64,000 nt of DNA from Leidyana gryllorum EB-2025a. Taxonomy: Eukaryota > Apicomplexa. The notes beneath the pieces were generated by a model. The model saw only the letters and a list, made by a program, of their open reading frames with translations. It did no database searches and had not been told where the DNA came from. Made by a program: the position numbers and the translations under genes. Positions 1 through 13,243 of this stretch are shown here, in pieces. The first letter of the stretch is position 1. The number at the start of each line of letters is the position of its first letter. The stretch covers positions 270,175 to 334,174 of the forward strand of contig JBLWGC010000036.1 in assembly GCA_048772705.1 (NCBI GenBank). The letters run 5' to 3'.

Positions 1-3000
1 TCGGAGTCATCGCTAGTGGTGAAGTGGGTGTTGGATGAGGCGTCTCGAATTGGGACGTCGCGCCTCTCAATTCACCTCTGCCGGGAACATCGGCAGGCAG
101 TGGAGATTTGACTCCTCTCTTGGGAGCCGGTGGCGGTCGGGTGTAGGGACTGGTGGGTTGAATTTTCTTCGTTTGGCTTGAGGACATTGGAGTGCTCACT
201 ACGAGCTGAGCTGTGGGCGTGGCAACTTTTGTTGGAGTGTTCGTCTCAGTCAATTCAGTTTGAGCGCCGGCAGCCTTTGAGTTCTCAACATCGGTCCATT
301 GCTTCGCTTTGTATTTGAGAAAATCGATAGTTCCTTCCCAGAGATCTTTGGTCGTATTCGAGGAGCTCTTCTTGTTCGGCTTCACGAAAGCATATTTGAT
401 CGTCGTCTCTGGGGTCGGAGAGCTGTTGCGGGCGGCGGGTTTGGCGTCGTCTCCGCCGAGCGTGGCTGCAACCGGCTTGAAGACGATGGCCCATTCGGGG
501 TCTGCGTGGTCGGCTTGAGCTGACAAGATGCACCAGATGAGCAAATCGTTGCGGTCACAGAGCTTCTCGATCATCTTAGCCTGCGAGAAACAACTAATGT
601 CAGCTTTTCGGGCTTTATCCAACATATCCTGGAACACAGAGTCAGCAAACTGTTGGCTGTCAAAGAGCAGTTCCAGATAGGCTATTTTGGCGTCAGAGAG
701 CAGCAGTGAGAACAGTTCCGACACTGAGCTAAAGTGTTGCTCTCCCAGGGTCGGAGTTATATTGCGACTGGAGAGAAAAGCGATGGCAGTCTTCAAGATC
801 GTTTGTTCGATCACACTTCGATCAGCCACTGTTGGGGAAGGAAGTAATTGAGCAGAATGTGCCAAACGATCACTCACTTGTGATTGAGTCTCTCTGTGAG
901 CAGTCCACCCACGAGCCACACAGAGCCTTTGTGATCGACAGAACACTGCCGGATGACTTTTTCGGCAATTGAGATCGGAGTTTGCGGCTCAGTCCGTTGA
1001 GTTTGACATCCTTGGCAGCCAATGTATTGAAGGTATTGGCTGCCAGTTCTCCCCTATAGGACGTGGATGAGAAGGGAAAGTTGAGTGAAAGTCGCTTACC
1101 CGTTCTCCAATAAGAGGTAAAGGATTCGGCTTCCGAGTTCCTCGATATCCTCGTGGTAGTTTGGTACGTTCGCTGTGGGCGACTTATCAGGCTCAGATGC
1201 CGGCATCCGACTGAGACTGTCGTCGGCTGCTTCCCCGTTAGTTGGAGATCCCGGACACGTGTCGAGGCCTCCCCCATTCTTCTTCTTGCGACTCTTCTTC
1301 TTTTTCTTTTTGCTCCCGTCTTCCGCACCCTTATCTTCCCCATCGCTTTCGATTTGTTTCATAATGTCATCAACAGTCGTGGGTGGGGGTGCAGCTGGAG
1401 TCGGTGAGGGGGTGACAACCGGCGGTGGAGGAGGGATGGGTTGAGCAGCGGCGAGTTCGCTGAGTTTCATCTCGAGGAGATGAGCCTTCCGTCGCGCTGC
1501 CTCGGTTTGTTGATGCATCCGACCACCTGCTGCTGCGAGTTCGGCAGCCATGCCCTTGAGACACCCGGCCAGATGGCCGTCGATGGTGAGACTGGGGCTT
1601 GTGATGAACTCATCGCTGCCAAATAGATCGCTGGGGTGGCAGTGGCTTCCCTGTGAGCCCCATCGACTGCGGAACCTCTCTCGGATGTGACGGCCAATCG
1701 ATTGAGGTGGAGGGTTGAACATAAAGTTTGCCATCTCGCGTCGCCAAATGGCGGCCTTGAGCCTCCTCAACTGGAAACTCGGAACGTCGCAGAGTCTAGA
1801 GTCCGCTTCATCCTCAAAGTCATCGCTGCCCTCTATTTTACCGTCCTTCCGAAGATCCTGCCACTCATCTGAGTCTTCTTGTGACTCGGGAGTCGGGATT
1901 TGTGTCGTCCGCTGATCGTCCAGGACGCTCAATGTTGGAGGTTTGGGGACCGGACGACACAACTTTTCCAGTGACATGACGGGCAGAACCTCTGAGAGCT
2001 GTAACGCGTGGGCCAATGCCATTTCGTCATCAGTGAATGTGACAAACGCAACCAGTATGTGTAGATCCATGCCACTCTGGACAAAGCTTAGGCCCTCTCT
2101 GGCCACCGTCAAATGCTCGACCGTCTCCCCGAAAAGTAGGGATCGAGCAGCATTATCGAGTCTCTGAGCCTGGGACCACTTTAGACCGACCTCGCCTTTC
2201 ACACTGAGAGTGGCGGCTGGGTGATGAAGGTTACTTATACAGGCTGACTCTAATATGGCCTCGCCACTGCCAACAATACTCCCGACGCGCCATGTCTCGC
2301 TCGCAGCTGAAAAGTAGGCGAACAGTATGGGCTCTTCCAGTTTACCCTCCTTTCTCCGTGTCTTCCAATAGTTATCGACCCAAGCGCCACTAACAGGAGT
2401 TTTGGGGGCGTGCGGCTCTCTGCCCGTCTCGATACCGGGCAATTTGACATAAATTGGTCGGAAGTTGTACATCCGATCCAACAAACAGAAGGCGCCGCGC
2501 AACGGTTTGAACTCAGCACTCGTTATCAGATGTATTCTGAGGGGCAGATCGGCCAATGCCATAATGTGCGCTTCTCCGGCAGCCAGAGTACCGATTCCGT
2601 TACTTATAACATCATCAGACCCCGTCTTTCGAGAATCCACAATTGTAGTGGTGTTGTTCCCGCCGCTCTTTGACGATGTGAAAGGAATAACGGGACGCCA
2701 TATCCCATATCTTCTCGTACCTTTCCGGAGACATATGACAACGTGCTGACGCCTCTTATCGTCTGAGCCGGACTCATTAGGGCCACTTCGCTGACTGGAA
2801 TTGCTTGTTGGTGAAGATTCCTCTTCACATATGGGCCCGAGACACATAGAATGCCCGGCCAGATCGATTATTCGGAGACTCAGCATCCCAAATCCTTCGT
2901 CGCCCTCGTTGTCCTTATATCCTTTGACCATATACTTGGCGGCTTCAGTGTCGTCACACACGCTCGTGCTCAACACATAGGCATTGTCCTCATCCGACCT

Positions 3001-6000
3001 CCTCAGGACATAGTCTCCGGAAGGGAAATCGGGGATTGTGGAATGTACAGTCAGTAACATTGGAGTCCACAACAAACTAACATCCAGTTCCCGAAGATTC
3101 AGCCGACTTCGGCCGCCTTCGTTCCAGTCCACATCCAGCCCTCCCGGGCCGATACTCAAGCGGTTGTATTGGCTCGTCAGAAGCGTTTCATACTGTCTGC
3201 TCAAGAGACAGCTGACCAGAGACAGAGACGGGTTACTGCTGACGACCATCTTCCATTTGCCCTCAGTGTTGTCGTACACAACAGCAGTTTTGGCGAAACT
3301 GCCATCACTATTGACTTTACAGTATACAGGTTTGTCTTCTATCATCAATCGAGTCCTGCCGTAGAGTGCGAGGATCGAAGTATCCTCACAGCTCAAACTT
3401 AAGCGGAAAGCGGGATCTTCACATTCCTCGCGAGCAATGACGGCGAAGCTTGGAATGCTCTCCAGGCCTTCGGAGGTGGCCACAAACCACCCACTGTTGG
3501 TCGGACAGGGGCCGCTTACGTCTCCTTTGGGGTGTTTGAGCAGAGGTTGGCTGAGATCAGTTGGACTCAAAGTGAAGGCAATCTTGTCGCTGACAGCCAA
3601 TGGGCCCGCCACTCCTCCTATCTGCACGCTCCCAACAATCTTCCACTCCATCATTCTCGAATCGTACAGAAGTTTTCGGACGCCTTTGCAGCCGCGGTGC
3701 TCATACACCGGACGGAAGCTTTCGATCTCCCCATTCAGATGATACGTTCCTAATATTCCCATTTCATCCTTCCCTGCTGCCGCATCTGTGATGACAACTT
3801 CAACGACACGTGGTACACTATAGTCACCGCGGCCCGAGCGTAAGGTGAGGGGCATCGAATTCTTCACTCGAATCGACAGCTCCAACAGAACCTCGCAGCT
3901 TTCACTGCAGCATCCATATTGGTGGGCCAACAGCAAATCTACTGGCATCCCGCGCTGACACACGGGGCACAACTCGTAATTGCTCGGCAACAGCTGGACG
4001 ACCAAACTGGCAAAGTTGCTGTCGCGGAACAGCTGTCCACAGGTGACATGTTTGAGCGGCAGTGAACTCAGCGCCCGAGTGCCCAGATGCTCCTGGAAGA
4101 ACATTAGCGATGAGTCTGTGGGCAGATTGTCGACATCCATCATGGCGGCTTCGAGGTTCTCTTGCAGTAAGTGTAGTTTGGATTTGACCCCTTCTTCGCC
4201 CCGCAGAACAGCTTCACTCTCGTGCAGCAGACAGGCGACGATATCTCTCCTCAGACTGAAGATATCCTTCATGGTGCGTTTCAAAGCGAGCTGAATCACC
4301 GAGCTATACATATGCAGCTCGTCACTACTTTTGACCATCAGAGTCCCCAGATACATGGAGGACATGTCCGCGGGGTTATATCCTTTCAGAAAGAGGAGGA
4401 TTGTGCCTTCTTCGACGGCACAGCACGTAGTCGGGAGGAAGTCATCCGCTTCTTCGTCCTTCAAAAGCTCCATCGCGTGCTGTAAGCTTTCATTTGGGGT
4501 TGCATTGGCAAAGTACCTAACGTAGCCGCAGATATTGACAAAATAGGAACTCAGAATGCTGCCGGGCTTCTTGACGCCGATCAGGAATATAGCATTACAA
4601 ACCGCTCCCTTTTGTGTATTCCTGGTGGTCGGCATGATGGTTACATAACTATCCACCAAGTCCAACGGCTGCATTGGCTGCAGACCGCATGTCCAGAGCC
4701 TCTGACCACTGGCGTCCGTAACTGGTTTGGTTTGGAGAGCGTACAGTGCCGACTCTTCCAGGGCATCGCCATGGAGCAACGATAAGAGGAGCGCGAGGTC
4801 CGCTACTTCCGTCTTGCTGCGACACGCCACGTGGAATGTGATGGGCAAAGTCTGCATTTTGAGCACTGCGAGTTCCTCCGTACTGAACATCTCTCCCAGA
4901 CCGCCGTTGGACAACCATTGGTGTCCAGTATTCAGGAAGGCTAAAACTGGATCAAAGTCGTCACTCAGGCGCACTTCGCCGGCCGCCAGACTTTGCCATC
5001 CACGCCCGGCTTTCCCATTCTGCGCAGAGGGAGGAGAGTCGGCGGCATCCCCTCTTGTAGAAGCGCCTCGTTTGCTTCTCAACTTGGGGCGACGAATTAT
5101 GCTTCTCAGAGCGTCGCAGTTGATTCCATTCATCATTTGAACGTCGTCAACCAGAAAGATATCGATAGCTCGGTCGTCTTGGCCGGCAAAGTTCCCACTC
5201 AACGAGGCTGGAGGGCACCCGTGAAGTCGTTCTCCGCCTTTGAACCGATCGGCAAAGTGCCCTTGGGATTTGTAGTGGGTTGTGAAACTAACAGTCTCCA
5301 TCAGTGTCTGCGGGGGAGGAACTCCCGGATGAGGATTCTGCAAAGGTGTCCATTCCATTGCGAGCTTTGCAGACTCAGCCCCCGGTGCAGGGTCGCGTCG
5401 CTGAACCACAGTGCTCGGTAGAAGCCGTGGCTTCCGTTTACCACTCTTCGCTCGCCTCTTCGACAGCTCCTCTTCGTAGTCACTCGTTCCCGAGCTCACA
5501 CCGCTCAGGTTGTCATCAAACAATTCACATATGCGTTTCACTGACGGTGCATTGCGATCCTTAAAGAAAGAAGTCCATTTTGCATTGCCTCGGGTCTGAT
5601 AAGATTGTGGAGAACCGTCGTCGGACCTGTCGTCCCCGCTTAGCTCGTGGATGTCTTCCAAGTCGTCGCTGGGAATGAACAAAGGCTCCTCATCTTCTAC
5701 CAAACCCTCACATTCACAGACGTCCAGTCCCTCAGACTCGAACCGTTCTAACATCTGACTGCGGAATTCTCGACAACTGCGCTTTCTGCTCTCATCGATC
5801 ATAACCGGCGGGAAACTGCTCTCCTTCCAGGTGACCACCCCCTCGTCGAACGTGGGGAAGTTTAAACTCCAGTCATAGTTCCGACCATCAGATTTCTGAA
5901 AGACCTCATTGATCTCGCAACTCGGCCTCGCGACGTCGATACCCTCATTGAACATTACCGCTCCCAATGCAGCGTACTCCATTGGCGCGTCATCGTCACC

Positions 6001-9000
6001 ACTCCCGGCCGTCTCGCTCTCGAGTGCCGGAGCCGCCTTGGATTTGGCCCCCGGTTTCCCGTGACCCGAAGTGTCCACCACTTCCGGAAGCGAGAAGAAG
6101 AGGGGCAGTACTCGCAGAGTTTGATCCAAATCCTGCCCAGCACGGAGCATCGCGACCACTCGGGCTACGTGATCGACTTTGGTGTAGGTGAAGTGTAATG
6201 GAACAAACCCGGCATTGAAGGTCCAGTAGTTGCACGGCACCTGTCCAGTATTCAGGAGCAAAAGTTCGTCACTCATTTGATCCTCGTCTATCCCAAATCC
6301 AAATATAAATGATCGTCCTTCCACCGATGTGGTGTTGTGGATTGTACTCGTGGCCGACCCCGAGAGCCCATCAAACTGCAGTAGAGAGGCGTCAGTCCGT
6401 GGATCTTCATTGGTCCCCGTCCTAACACCCGAGCCGCCTGCGTTCTCTCGGGCGGGAGCCCATTCTGCCGGCTGACTCTCTCCCGAGGCAGCCTCACCTT
6501 TCGCTATCAGCGTCTCCACATACTGTCGGGTTTGCGGGAGGGGATAGAGACCCGGCACGTGCTCGGTGGAGACAGACCAGGTTCCAGTCAGATAGTCTTT
6601 GACGAAACACACAATGCGGTGGGCACCATTCGACCCTCCAACCGGCACAGCAGCCAGAATGGAGTTCAGGAAGAAACGCGAACGCGCTTCCGGCAGGGCA
6701 CCTTTGGCCGGACTGCCGGCCACACCTTTGAACAGTCCACCAGCTGACTCTTCCTTCTCAAAGTCTTCCTCCTCTTCCATCAGTTCGCCGAGATCCAGGT
6801 ACTCCGGAACAGTCAGAGAGCCCCGTGACTCGCTCAGAGAAGCTGTGCTGCAAAACTCGTCCACTCTCGAGTGCAGCACATTGATACTCATTTCCACAGG
6901 CAGTGAGATTAGCGTAGTCTGAGCAGTCACTGAGCATTCCTCCCCATTGGGCATCAGAAAATTGCTCAGAGACCGCTCCGAGCAGTAAGCGGAGATGAGA
7001 TTCTCAAGCGATACGTTGGCATTAGGGTCATAATGCAGCTGAAGTTGCTCTATGGTCCGCGCGTTCACGTAACCCTTTGAGGCAAAGTCCACACCTTCAC
7101 TCGCAGATTGCGATTTCGCCTGAGCACCACCACCGCCCTTGCCGCCTGACGAGTTGTTTTGGGGCACCACCAAAGTTGCCTCATCCAAACACAGGAAGGT
7201 TTGGACGAGGTTTCGACATGAATCGGCCGCGCTCTTCGCTTCACCATCGACCAAAGAGGGGTAACAGGCCTCGGTGGCAGCAATCAGTGTCGGTCGCAGC
7301 GCTTGTAGAAGAGTGTAGACATCAAATACCTCCAAAGCAGAGTGCAAGCGGCACAGCTCGGTTGTTGCTTTGACTATCCGGAATATCCACTTTCGAGGAA
7401 TTCGCCGAGTGGGCTCCTTCTGGGAAGCCCGCATGGCACCCTTAACGGTGGCCACCAACAGCACCGCCAGCGTCGGTAAACTCAGATTCTCGCGACCTTC
7501 CAGAGTGATACGACTCGGCAGATTCAACCTCATCCGAACGCCGTTCGCCTCAGGGTCGCTGGGGTCGGGGGCGGTGTTCCGCTCACTATTGTTCTGGGCT
7601 AAAGTCTTTGGATTCAGACCGAATGCCTTCATAGTCTCGTGTGACACCGAAACAGTCTCCTCTGCAGCTTGCTGATTGCGTGTCTCCTTGAGCCAGGTAC
7701 GCACTGCCTTGACCACTGCGCGATGGTGTATGTAGTGCAGGAAGCTGAGCACCATCTCCACACTCGGTGTGAAGAGAGTGCCTTGGATCAGAGGTTCCAA
7801 GGCCTGCCAAGCCTCGCTTGTGGATCCCAAGCAGCCTATTTCGAACCACGGAAGGAGATTGCGAAGTTGGCGGACAAGTGGTTTGTCCGACCGCAGGGCA
7901 TCCTCGCGGGCGAAACGGCCTTTCCAGATGTCTCCGGCTTGTTTTACGGGATGCTCCAGGCTCAGAACAGTTCCTCTTTGCTCAAAAGCCATGCGGAAGC
8001 GCTGACTCTTTCGGACACAGTGCGGTCGCACAGTCGCCGTGATGGTGGAGATCATTTTGTTCTGATCACCGTGTCTGGGAACCACTGATTCGTAATTCCA
8101 ACTCAAGGGACTCCAATGATTGACCCGTTTCGCGAGTTCATCGAGTTCTTCCTCGTTCAGTAAAGCTTCGGTATCCCTCTTCTTGGACCTATTCGCGGCA
8201 CCCATTTTCCGACGGGCAAAATCGCCAGGTACCAAGCATCGCTGTACCGGTTCAATGAATCGTGAGGCAAGCCGAATGCGCAGAACGGCTTGCGCGGGTT
8301 TGCCTCCAACGAAGGTTTTGCCAGTCTTGCTATTGATCTCAGTTGACAAAACTTGTGCTTTAGTGAGCCTTGGAATGTCTATGACGGGATTGCTGTTGCT
8401 TATTGCTTGAATACCCCAAACGCTGGCGCTATGGTCGTTAATGTTGCGCCAATTGAGTAACGTGACCTCGTAGAACACCTGTGGGACACTCCACATGTAG
8501 CTTTCGAACGTAGGGGAGTTACTATTGGGTGGCCGCGCGGGTTTGTGAAACTCGAGTCGCACAGCGACGCTATCGGCCATGGGCGGCGGCGGATTCTTCA
8601 CTCGGATTCCCCGTTTGCGATGCCTGAGAGTCTCTGATGATCCACCACCGGCCCCACCTGGAGCCGGATTGATAGCCGCTGTAACCTTAAGATGCAAACC
8701 TCCGATTGTACGTCTTTTTCCCTCAGCAGTAGCTGTACGTTTAGATAGCAGAGTGGGCACATCAAGTGACACCACATCAGCGTCCACCCAGCCTGTAGCA
8801 TCTTGGCAGCAAAGGTGGTTTACGAAAAACTCGCTTCCGGTTTGCTTCATGAACGAGTGCACAGTTATATCGAGTTGCTCTTTCAGAGTTCTACCGTCAG
8901 GTGTAGATAGTTTGTTGGCCGGGGTTTCGGGTCGTAGCCGAGTCCACGCCACTCCTCTGGCGCTCAACGCCGTTCGTCCGTCTCCCGAGCGCTTGTACAG

Positions 9001-9327
9001 TTGAAAGGTGCCTTCTTTGGCGTGGTCATTAACGGGACCGAAAGAAACTCCCATGTCATCCAATTCTTCAATCAAGCGTTGTAGCCGGACTCTGGTGCCC
9101 CATCCTTGCGCGAGTGCCGTCAAGCGAGCGATTTGAATCTTGTGTGCGAATGCTCCGTCAGTATGGGGCCACCACACACCGCCTTCCGAGTACGGAACGG
9201 GGACCCTGACAACGGGCATAAACCAACATGCTGAACGGAATGGACTGTGACAGTCAACAATCTGATCAACTATCTCGTATTCGCTGCAGGTATACTCGCT
9301 CTCAACGTCTTCGGCCGATGTGGTCAT
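1..9327 (-). CDS. Giant hypothetical protein with UBZ4-like zinc finger and UIM-like motif (3' end beyond window)
   Basis: Exons on the minus strand: 9327-1100, 1053-878 and 828 to the window edge. The first exon alone encodes 2,742 residues. The two introns (1054-1099 and 829-877, 46 and 49 nt) have GTAAGC and GTGAGT donors and keep the frame open to position 1, so the protein exceeds 3,000 aa and is incomplete. I do not recognise the overall family. Two small motifs stand out. Residues 1787-1806 hold C-x2-C-x11-H-x3-C starting CPVC, the same spacing and a similar start to the UBZ4 finger of RAD18. Residues 2433-2446 (DDEMALAHALQLSE) match the UIM core L-x-x-A-L-x-L-S-E. A run of Lys and Arg lies near residue 2680 and the C-terminal part is rich in Pro, Thr and Ser. 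A role in reading ubiquitin is inference only. The start ATG at 9327 is the first in the frame. Confidence 0.8.
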
Positions 9328-9396
9328 CTCGACCGAAAAAATTCAATTCGAGTACTACTCGGCCGTGCGTGTTACCCCAGAGCCTAACTACCAAGA

Positions 9397-10700
9397 TCAT
9401 CCACCCAGGTACACAATGAGGGGCAGAATGATGCAAACTGCCAAGAGGATCAGACAGGTGGATATGTAACATGCCCACTGCGAGAAAGGTGTCTATTTTG
9501 ACGGTGTGAACTCACTTTCTTAGACTTGGCTTGATTTATTCTGGCCTGGACCAAGTCCTTCTCGGCTTTCTCTGTATAATCCTTGGCGTTCTGGACGGAG
9601 AACTCTATCTGGTCCAACAGTTCGCCCTGCGCCTCTACCAAGGTCGCTAGGTCAACGAACATTTGGTGCAGTTCCTGGACACCTGACAGTTATGCATAGT
9701 ACACATCGACCGCCCAGCAGCTCACTCTGTTCGAGCCGTTTGACGTCTCGATGCTTGAGTTCAATATCATGGACTGCATAGGCCAAATTCTCATGTGCGC
9801 CGGTCATACGAGCGTGTATAGCCTTCTGAGCCACCATATTATCGGCGTCATCGACCATTTCCTGTATTTCACGATCACTGGCGCCAGGGTAGACTGCCAA
9901 TAAACAGTCAGTTCACTCGCGGACAGCTCGCCTACCTGCCGGGGAGTGATCACATAAACGGTCTTTCCCTCAGACCCAATCAAACGTACCTATTTTCACT
10001 TGACGTTCTATCTTCTCCTTCACTGCGTTCTTGTATTCCGTCTGCAGCGCTCTGTAACCCTGCAATAGCTCTCGGAACTTGCGAGTGAGGGCAGCGTGCA
10101 TTCCATCTCGAATACGAGCCTCGCTGGAATCAGCATTCCTTGACCGAAAAAGATCATTGTCTTGCTTGAGGTTCTCCAAAGCCTTCTTTGTAGCCAAAAC
10201 AGATTTGTTTGTAACAGTGATCTTCTGCTGCAGTTGGGTTGAAGCCTCTATTCATCGGCTATGGAAGATCGGGCGTAGATCCATACTCACGCTGTTCCTC
10301 CGAAGGTGTAGCAGCCTTCACCATCTCCAATTTGAATCTCTTGATCTCGTCCATAGATTTATATATCTCGGCTATCCCAGCTTGTATGCCGTTAATTGAA
10401 CCCAGATAGTCCGACATGAACCCCGCTTCTGACACCTGACCCACATCAGAGTACACACTCAGCCACCAGCGTACACACACACACAGAGGTACATTCCGCC
10501 TCCCAATGAATACACGCAATTGAGACGTTCAGTCTCACCTCGACTTGACTGGCGGCACCCACTTGGGCCTCGAAAACACCCATGTCAGTACCTTCATGGG
10601 GGCGAGCCAAAAGAACGGCCGAAGAGTCCGGTAGAAGTTCCGCTAAGCCGTTGTCCCTGGCCTGAACTAACGCCTTGAGGTCAGATAGACGGTCCTGCAT
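9397..10700 (-). CDS. Syntaxin (Qa-SNARE), plasma-membrane type
   Basis: Six exons: 10700-10539, 10435-10291, 10247-9990, 9893-9726, 9682-9516 and 9477-9397, giving 326 aa. All introns are GT-AG and phase is kept throughout. The order is typical of syntaxins: an N-terminal helical Habc region, a linker, then a SNARE helix containing MFVDLATLVEAQGELLDQIE with the zero-layer Gln (in EAQGE), and a C-terminal membrane anchor of about 20 hydrophobic residues ending in GG just before the stop. Qa-SNAREs sit on target membranes and form four-helix bundles with partner SNAREs to drive vesicle fusion. The match is closest to syntaxin 1/2-type proteins, so exocytosis is likely, but the exact compartment cannot be read from sequence. 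The start codon is only 27 bp from the start of the divergent gene at 10728. Confidence 0.9.
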
Positions 10701-10727
10701 ATCTTCTTGTTAAGGTCATATATATAT

Positions 10728-13233
10728 ATGTTGACGACTGTTTTTTCGAGGCAACAGGGCCGCTCCTCCAATGGCAAAAAGGCGGGCCTCTACTGGACTG
10801 CTGTAGGCGGCTCGCAATTCCTAGACGGCTCACGGACGAACTCAATATCGCAAGCGGCCCAACTCTATAGCGTTGTTCCGCCCTTATTACCTCAACATGC
10901 TTACATGCGTAAGCGGCGATGTTTGATGCCGCGTCGGTCAAATCTGGATTTGGTAATGGATACCTTTTCACTATGTCTTATTGATGACATACTCAAAAGC
11001 GGTGATATCACGGGACTTCTAGCTGCTTGTGCGCCAGAAAGATTGCCTACGGGCTGGTCTGTGCTCCAAAAAGCCTTGTGCCTATATTCTGTCATAGTGG
11101 CTCTTGAGACAAACATTATACCGAACTGTTCCTTCATAATTGAAGAATGGATCAAGAACCCGCATCTGGCCAAACTCGGTTGGAGCAGCTTTCTGGGGCG
11201 GTATATTCGGTGTAATCCATTCTCGGTCCCTGCCAGCGCAATGCACTCGATGATCCAAAGACATCCTTCCGCCGACAGCGCGCCCCTGCTCGAAGCCGTC
11301 TCCATGCGTGTGCTGCCGTACTATTTCGATCAATCACATTGGTTATGGAATATTTTATTGCAAGCCATTCTTCAGGACGGCATACGCAAACCTAAAACTA
11401 TTGCATTCGATATTCCGTGGCCGCGTTCTCAAATTTCAAAAGCGCTCGTGTACACATTCGCCCGATCTCCCCGGAGACCGCCAGAAACCACCGATTATCT
11501 GGCCGCAGATGCGGCTGCCCGTCTAGTTCTACCGTTCTTCCGAGAGAGCCGTAGTAATCGGCTTATACTTCAGATTCTCATGTTATACCTCAATCTTGCG
11601 CACACAGCAGTGGGGTTGGATGTGTTGACTGAGGTTCGCCTTTATGGTGCTGTCAAAGTAGACGCTCAGCATGTGTCTGTGTTGTTGGCGAGAGACTATC
11701 ACTCAGAACAGAATGTGTTACGCAATCTGGTGGCAGCGTCATCCCGACTTTCCAAAAAGACGCAACGGCAGTTGTGGAGCGATCTAGTCAGACTATTGCT
11801 TCCGGAGTTGCGCAACCGAATTGAGAACTCCCTGTACCGGGTGAGGAGACAGCCGTTCTATGGAGTTCAGTCTGCCTCTCAGCACCTATCAATTGAGGAT
11901 CTATGTTGCCAGCCGAGCGGGGGTCCAACAGAGGATGCATCAACTACTCCTGCAGATTCGCGTCTTGTCACTAATCTTTCGTCAGCAACGACGCCAACTA
12001 ACGGTGCAGATGCCGCGTTGAATCGTTTCATGTCGAGTGGGGGGACGTCGCCGAGTCCCAACATGAACAGGATGCAATGCTGGATTGCAGGCAACAGCCG
12101 TGAACCTGCAACGTGCTCGGCCGGTGACACGGTGACGATAACCAGTCTGCCCAATCCTAAGGGCGATTCTGTCAGCACTTTCTGCTATCAATTACAAACC
12201 CATGTGCTCTTGGATAGTCGACAATCGGTGTTCGCATATGCGCTGGCCTCGTTGTCCGACAATGACGGTAATCTTTGTATACAATGTTTTGATGCCTATT
12301 GATGGAGCAGTTGGATCACACATTTGTGGGGTTCTTGGCAGTATAACTATTCGAGTTGGGAGCGCCAAACGCACAGTCGCTGGTCTCGCATTCGATTTTA
12401 GTGTTGGACAAGCGCTCGAGTTACCGGAACCGACCTATGACCCCTCACGGATGATCCCACTACACAGCATCAGCAATCCTTACTTGACACGACCGCGGAT
12501 CCCTGTTGCTTTTATGATCGGTATTACAGAAGAGGACATTAGTTGGACGGCACAGAGGACCAGTCGAACGAGAGTTGCGGTGCAGTGGCCGAAAAGCCAA
12601 GAAACTGATATGACAATGTTCGTTGTGGTGGCGAGCAGAAATCAGAAATTCGTGGAGATTGCTGTTGAGCCAGGCGCTGGTCCCGCTCCTTCCCATTCCT
12701 GTCTGCGTTTCCATTGCTGTGCCCACCCTACAGGCGTTACGCATCCACGGCAAGTATGGGGGTCTACTTTCAGACGTCAGGACTTGACATTGGACCACCT
12801 GGCAATTCTGGCAAGCGTCCGAGCACCATCCACAGACTCGAAGAGCCAACCTCGTTTGAGGACCACTCAACAACAGCAGAAGGGACGAACGTCAGCAACC
12901 GGCCGTGGCCGCTCCTCTCAAACCCCCAAAGGTCAGCGACCAACACCTTCCTCGGACGGGAGTCGATCGTTGGCTACCAAGCAACTTGACGACTGTGCAC
13001 AATGGATGAGCTTACAGCGTCAGGGGTGCCCCCTCTGTCACATCAGCCCCCGCCAGCCATACGAACAAGGTTTGGAAATATCTCCGCCGGATGAGGCTGC
13101 TGAAGAAGTGTCCCAGCTGTGGGGAGGCCAGAATGGGAGTCGAACGCTCCGTGCTTGGCAGCTGTTTGCGGTGAGAATGGACTTCGGAGCGCCTGGCAGG
13201 TTCCAGAGGTTCAGGCACAATGACAAGCGCTGA
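10728..13233 (+). CDS. Hypothetical protein, 820 aa
   Basis: Two exons, 10728-12267 and 12311-13233, joined by a 43-nt intron (donor GTAATC, acceptor GAGCAG). Unspliced, the first frame stops at 12300-12302; splicing restores a frame to 13233. The first half is rich in Leu, Trp and Arg and looks alpha-helical. The last 150 residues are low in complexity (Gln, Thr, Ser, Arg) and include a CPLC pair. I do not recognise a family. The first ATG in frame is 10728, but ATGs at 10904, 10925 and 10961 are also possible because the first 60 residues are poorly structured. The stop is 10 bp from the convergent PRP19 stop. Confidence 0.7.
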
Positions 13234-13243
13234 CTATGATTGA

